From: Clostridia bacterium
GTDB lineage: Bacteria > Bacillota_A > Clostridia > Peptostreptococcales > JAAYPU01
DNA length: 8,611 nt
Reading direction: 5' to 3'
Assembly (NCBI GenBank): GCA_022360735.1
Contig: JAKSCF010000169.1
Location: 1-8,611 of the forward strand
Shown piece after piece: positions 7,666-8,611 of the stretch. The stretch's first letter is position 1, and the number at the start of each line of letters is the position of its first letter. Both the position numbers and the translations under genes were made by a program. A model generated the notes under the pieces. That model worked only from the letters and a program-made list of their open reading frames with translations. It searched no databases and was not told the DNA's origin.

Positions 7666-7711
7666 ATTCTTCTATAAAGTGCTGTCACTTAATGACCCTT
7701 TATAGAAGAGT
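7666..7711 (+). repeat. Long imperfect palindrome between hslU and codY, hairpin without U-tract
   Basis: CTTCTATAAAG (7669-7679) and CTTTATAGAAG (7698-7708) are perfect 11-bp inverted repeats, extendable by three pairs (ATT 7666-7668 with AGT 7709-7711, one G-U). The loop can add GTCA/TGAC (7684-7687 with 7693-7696), or instead form a competing AAGTG-CTGT-CACTT hairpin (7677-7690). No T-run follows, so it is not a classical intrinsic terminator, although it stands where one for topA-hslV-hslU would be. A near-identical 10-mer flanks it: AAGAGTCCGT at 7654-7663 and AAGAGTCTGT at 7706-7715. Confidence 0.6.
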
Positions 7712-7757
7712 CTGTTCTAATATTTTGAATTTTCGAGATATTTAATTAAAAATTAAC

Positions 7758-7785
7758 TTGCCTTTAAAGAAAAAATAGTTATAAT
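7758..7785 (+). promoter_or_regulatory. Predicted codY promoter
   Basis: TTGCCT (7758-7763, 4 of 6) is spaced 16 nt from a perfect TATAAT (7780-7785). The expected start near 7792 leaves a leader of about 20 nt with AAAGGAGG (7797-7804), 8 nt before ATG 7813. codY can thus be expressed without the upstream protease genes. Confidence 0.55.
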
Positions 7786-7812
7786 GATAGTTGATGAAAG
7801 GAGGTTTTTTCG

Positions 7813-8592
7813 ATGTCAGCGCAGTTGTTAGAAAAGACCAGAAGGCTTAATTCTGTCCTACAAATGACTAATGATGATTCCGTGTCTTTTAGTGATTTAT
7901 GTGAAATGTTAGGGAGCCTTTTGCAATCAAATGTATATGTAATAAGTAAAAGAGGAAAAGTATTAGGATTAAAACTCATTATTAAAGCAGATAGTCCGGT
8001 CATTATAGATCCAGAAACAGGTATTGAGAAAGTTCCAAATGAATATAATGAAGAATTCCTGAAAATTACTGAAACAAAACTGAATATTACAGGCGAAGAA
8101 TCTTTGACAATATTTAAGTATGACTACAACACTTTAGATAAATATGTTACTATATTTCCTATATACGCAAATGGTCAAAGACAAGGCACTCTAATTGTTG
8201 CAAGATATGATAATAAATTTGATGTAGAGGATATTATTTTAGGAGAATATGGCGCTACTATTGTAGGTATTGAGATCTTAAGATCAAAGACCTCAGAACA
8301 TGAAGAAGAATCAAGGAAAAAAGCAGTAGTTCAGATGGCTTTAGGTACTTTATCTTATTCTGAATTAGAAGCTGTTCAACATATATTTGCTGAATTAGAA
8401 GGCAATGAAGGGTTGTTGGTAGCAAGTAAAATTGCAGATAGAGTGGGGATTACAAGATCAGTAATTGTTAATGCATTAAGAAAGTTTGAGAGTGCAGGCG
8501 TTATTGAATCAAGATCTTTAGGGATGAAAGGGACACATATTAGAATACTTAACGATAAATTAATGGACGAGCTAAAAAGACTAGAATTATAA
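7813..8592 (+). CDS. codY: GTP-sensing global transcriptional regulator CodY
   Basis: CodY represses, and sometimes activates, metabolic, transport, competence and virulence genes when GTP and branched-chain amino acids are plentiful. It has 259 residues, the normal length. The GAF-type sensing domain is about 1-155, followed by a linker helix (EEESRKKAVVQMALGTLSYSELEA) and a winged helix-turn-helix with ASKIADRVGITRSVIVNALRK at 204-224 and GVIESRSLGMKGT at 229-241, almost unchanged from Bacillus. By contrast the sensing domain diverges: the stretch after VISKRGKVLG (residues 53-80) has no arginine matching B. subtilis Arg61, which contacts the branched-chain amino acid, and the 'TAFPVEN' segment is replaced by LTIFKYD. 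The AAAGGAGG site and ATG fix the start. codY follows hslU by about 200 nt with its own promoter, in the same relative place as in B. subtilis. Identity is firm; ligand specificity is uncertain. Confidence 0.95.
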   Translation: MSAQLLEKTRRLNSVLQMTNDDSVSFSDLCEMLGSLLQSNVYVISKRGKVLGLKLIIKADSPVIIDPETGIEKVPNEYNEEFLKITETKLNITGEESLTIFKYDYNTLDKYVTIFPIYANGQRQGTLIVARYDNKFDVEDIILGEYGATIVGIEILRSKTSEHEEESRKKAVVQMALGTLSYSELEAVQHIFAELEGNEGLLVASKIADRVGITRSVIVNALRKFESAGVIESRSLGMKGTHIRILNDKLMDELKRLEL

Positions 8593-8611
8593 TTATAATA
8601 ATGTTTTAGAA

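Noticed and set aside
7638..7748. Small frame of 36 codons starting with TTG across the hslU-codY hairpin
   Set aside because: It has no ribosome site at a usable distance, a rare start codon, and runs through the palindrome; it resembles no known small protein.
8594..8599. TATAAT just after codY
   Set aside because: No -35 element lies at a suitable distance and the window ends 12 nt later, so a promoter cannot be supported.
1..8611. CRISPR arrays, tRNA or rRNA genes, transposases, attachment sites, origin
   Set aside because: No spaced repeat series, cloverleaf, rRNA-like stretch, transposase motif or DnaA-box cluster was seen; nearly the whole window is accounted for by conserved chromosomal genes.

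Overview
This window is an AT-rich (about one third G+C by eye) stretch of a Gram-positive chromosome. The gene order comM-dprA-topA-hslV-hslU-codY, the strong AGGAGG-type ribosome sites and the protein styles (686-residue TopA with three zinc ribbons, CodY as the last gene) point to Clostridia, probably a Lachnospirales-like lineage. The exact genus is not visible. All genes lie on the + strand.

Layout: (1) 1-668, the 3' part of a gene that resembles the N-terminal half of S41-type (tail-specific protease-like) proteins but stops before any catalytic domain; (2) a strong intrinsic terminator at 719-760; (3) comM (775-2307) and dprA (2317-3393), tightly coupled and both acting on incoming or recombining DNA; (4) a 200-nt gap with a near-ideal extended -10 promoter and a nested stem structure that would form the topA leader; (5) topA (3595-5655), hslV (5677-6225) and hslU (6222-7610), closely packed and probably co-transcribed; (6) a 200-nt gap with a long hairpin lacking a U-tract and a promoter for codY; (7) codY (7813-8592), followed by 19 nt of flank.

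Functionally the window joins DNA-uptake and recombination proteins (ComM, DprA), supercoiling control (TopA), an ATP-dependent two-component protease (HslUV, also called ClpQY or CodWX) and the global nutrient regulator CodY. It is a compacted version of the classical dprA-topA-trmFO-xerC-hslV-hslU-codY neighbourhood of Bacilli, without trmFO and xerC.

I do not see an undescribed system. The window is mostly conserved housekeeping sequence. The points most worth checking are the CodY ligand-sensing half, which looks divergent beside an almost unchanged DNA-binding half; the structured topA leader; the terminator hairpin directly in front of comM; the HslV N-terminus; and the catalytic-domain-less S41-like remnant. 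Promoters and structures were found by eye and are predictions.
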